A DNA stretch of 6,745 nucleotides. Origin: Hyphomicrobiales bacterium. GTDB lineage: Bacteria; Pseudomonadota; Alphaproteobacteria; Rhizobiales; Aestuariivirgaceae. The DNA is taken from NCBI GenBank assembly GCA_027067085.1, contig JAMOMM010000467.1, positions 1 to 6,745 of the forward strand. Direction: 5' to 3'. Positions 5,813 to 6,745 of the stretch are shown piece by piece. The notes beneath the pieces were generated by a model that ran no database searches, was not told the origin of the DNA, and was given only the letters and a program-made list of their open reading frames with translations. Numbering within the stretch: the first letter of the stretch is position 1; every line of letters begins with the position of its first letter. The translations under genes were made by a program, and so were the position numbers.

Positions 5813-5839
5813 AATGCCTGGTTCTGCTGGGCATTTTTT
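5813..5839 (+). terminator. Rho-independent terminator after the DUF2336 gene
   Basis: AATGCC (5813-5818) pairs with GGCATT (5830-5835) around an 11-base loop, followed directly by more T residues. It starts 36 bp past the stop codon. On the minus strand the hairpin is followed by ATTTTGTTG, so it may also stop leftward transcription. Confidence 0.7.
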
Positions 5840-5868
5840 GTGTCCAAATTTTGAGCTAAAACCTTTGC

Positions 5869-5911
5869 GCCAAAAGAGAAAACGCCGCAGACGTTACCAT
5901 CTACGGCGTTT
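5869..5911 (-). terminator. Rho-independent terminator for leftward transcription (NAD kinase or a small RNA)
   Basis: AAACGCCG (5880-5887) and CGGCGTTT (5904-5911) form an 8-bp stem. It continues past a 1x1 mismatch with AGA/TCT, closing an 8-base loop. On the minus strand the stem is followed by TTTTCTCTTTT, a good terminator tail; on the plus strand no T run follows. It lies about 130 bases beyond the NAD kinase stop, long for a simple 3' end. Confidence 0.65.
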
Positions 5912-6010
5912 CAATACTCATCCGACTTGAACTCAAGTCGGTTACGCAACTTACAGATTGAAACTACTGCAAGCTGCTTAATGCTTTCCTAAAGCCCTAA
6001 CTTTTTTGTA
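5870..6010 (-). ncRNA. Possible structured small RNA or long structured 3' UTR of NAD kinase
   Basis: Between the NAD kinase stop and the terminator lies a compact foldable segment. An 8-bp hairpin, CCGACTTG/CAAGTCGG (5922-5929, 5934-5941) with a four-base loop, is enclosed by GTTTCAAT (5908-5915) and ATTGAAAC (5957-5964). The outer arm shares four bases (5908-5911) with the terminator stem, so the two could compete. A further GCTTT/AAAGC hairpin is at 5983-5995. I found no convincing separate promoter and recognise no known RNA family, so a processed 3' UTR is equally possible. Confidence 0.3.
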
Positions 6011-6039
6011 ATAAAAAATGAAAAAAATTGAGGAAAATA

Positions 6040-6745
6040 TCAAAAATCGAATTGTTCGTTTAAAACCCGCTCGGCAAGCGAGTGGCCCTTGTCAAATAAT
6101 AAGCGTACGGCGTGGGATTTGTCTTCGCGCACCGTTACTTTTTGAATGTCACGAAATTCAATATGGTCGGCAACAGCGGCAACAGGGCGCTTGTTGTTTT
6201 CAAGGATTGAAATTTCAACCACAGCTTCATGGGGGATGATCGCACCGCGCCAACGACGAGGACGAAATGCGCTGATTGGGGTAATCGCTAACAAAGGCGA
6301 ACCGATCGGCAGAATAGGGCCGTGAGCTGAAAGATTATAAGCGGTTGATCCTGCAGGGGTTGCCACGATCAAGCCATCACATACCAATTCAGCCAAGCGT
6401 ACTTTGCCGTCAATTGTTATTTCTAATTTTGCGGCTTGATGGGTTTGGCGCAGAAGGGAAACTTCATTAAAGGCGATGGCTTTAAAACCTTTGCCATCTT
6501 TGTTTTGGGCGCTCAGGCTAAGCGGGTGAATACGCGTTTCTTCGGCATTGTCTAGACGCTCTAGCAAACCATCTTCGCTGTAATCATTCATCATAAAACC
6601 AACAGAACCTTGGTTCATGCCAAATATCTGCTGGCCCGTGGTCAAGGTTTCGCGCAGGGTGTGGAGCATTAGCCCATCACCGCCAAGAGCGATGATAATA
6701 TCTGCCTTGTCGAGCGCCACGGTGGCGTGTTTTTTCTCTAAAGCT
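6040..6745 (-). CDS. nadK: NAD kinase (start beyond right window edge)
   Basis: NAD kinase phosphorylates NAD to NADP with ATP in the cytosol and is the only route to NADP in most bacteria. The visible 234 residues contain the catalytic and nucleotide-binding motifs: LGGDG (20-24), GMNQGSVGFM, the FNEVSLLR motif (Asn-Glu at about 93-94), DGLIVATPAGSTAYNLSAHGP (123-143 region), and AITPISAFRPRRWRGAIIP, a wording typical of the short rhizobial/alphaproteobacterial form. That form has about 255 residues, so roughly 20-25 N-terminal residues lie outside. A GTG at 6720 is in frame, but the open frame and family-like residues (ALEKKHATVALDKAD) continue to the edge, so it is not taken as the start. 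The gene is convergent with the DUF2336 gene, with about 260 bp of terminators and hairpins between them. Confidence 0.92.
   Translation of the reverse strand, partial: ALEKKHATVALDKADIIIALGGDGLMLHTLRETLTTGQQIFGMNQGSVGFMMNDYSEDGLLERLDNAEETRIHPLSLSAQNKDGKGFKAIAFNEVSLLRQTHQAAKLEITIDGKVRLAELVCDGLIVATPAGSTAYNLSAHGPILPIGSPLLAITPISAFRPRRWRGAIIPHEAVVEISILENNKRPVAAVADHIEFRDIQKVTVREDKSHAVRLLFDKGHSLAERVLNEQFDF

Noticed and set aside
6018..6239. Plus-strand open frame of 73 codons
   Set aside because: It mostly overlaps the conserved 3' part of NAD kinase on the other strand and has no recognisable protein pattern.
1..6745. CRISPR array, transposon or tRNA/rRNA gene
   Set aside because: No regularly spaced direct repeats, transposase-like frame, terminal inverted repeats or cloverleaf signature was seen on reading.

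Overview
The window looks like part of an alphaproteobacterial chromosome, most likely from a moderately AT-rich, possibly marine, Hyphomicrobiales-like lineage. The evidence is a short rhizobial-type NAD kinase, a DUF2336 protein, a CitE/MaoC pair of a type common in this class, and cell-cycle motifs typical of the class (CtrA-type TTAA-N7-TTAA boxes, GANTC methylation sites). The genus cannot be named from this sequence. No tRNA, rRNA, insertion sequence or CRISPR array was seen.

Layout. Positions 1-829 (minus) hold the N-terminal 276 codons of a membrane-anchored sensor protein that runs off the left edge. Upstream of it, also on minus, lies a translationally coupled pair: a MaoC-type enoyl-CoA hydratase (2253-1759) and a CitE-like beta-hydroxyacyl-CoA lyase (1759-908). 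Together they probably hydrate and cleave a branched C5 acyl-CoA such as itaconyl-CoA or mesaconyl-CoA. From about 2431 to 2611 there is a dense non-coding block with two perfect DnaA boxes and one degenerate one, five GANTC sites, and a perfect TTAA-N7-TTAA box inside an 8-bp inverted repeat. Three plus-strand genes follow: a single-domain receiver that has lost every catalytic residue (2684-3049), a YcaD-like MFS transporter (3210-4460) and a DUF2336 helical-repeat protein (4611-5777). A convergent intergenic region with a terminator and two strong hairpins (5813-5964) separates these from NAD kinase, which reads in from the right edge on minus.

How it fits together. The CoA enzymes, transporter and NAD kinase are metabolic. 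The more unusual theme is cell-cycle control. The 2431-2611 block combines the three motif classes found in alphaproteobacterial replication origins and cell-cycle promoters, and it sits where transcription diverges in both directions. A second CtrA-type box lies just upstream of the membrane sensor. The pseudo-receiver immediately downstream of the block is therefore a candidate phosphorylation-independent cell-cycle regulator. This is inference from motifs. It is undecided whether the block is an origin, a DnaA/CtrA/CcrM-controlled promoter, or both.
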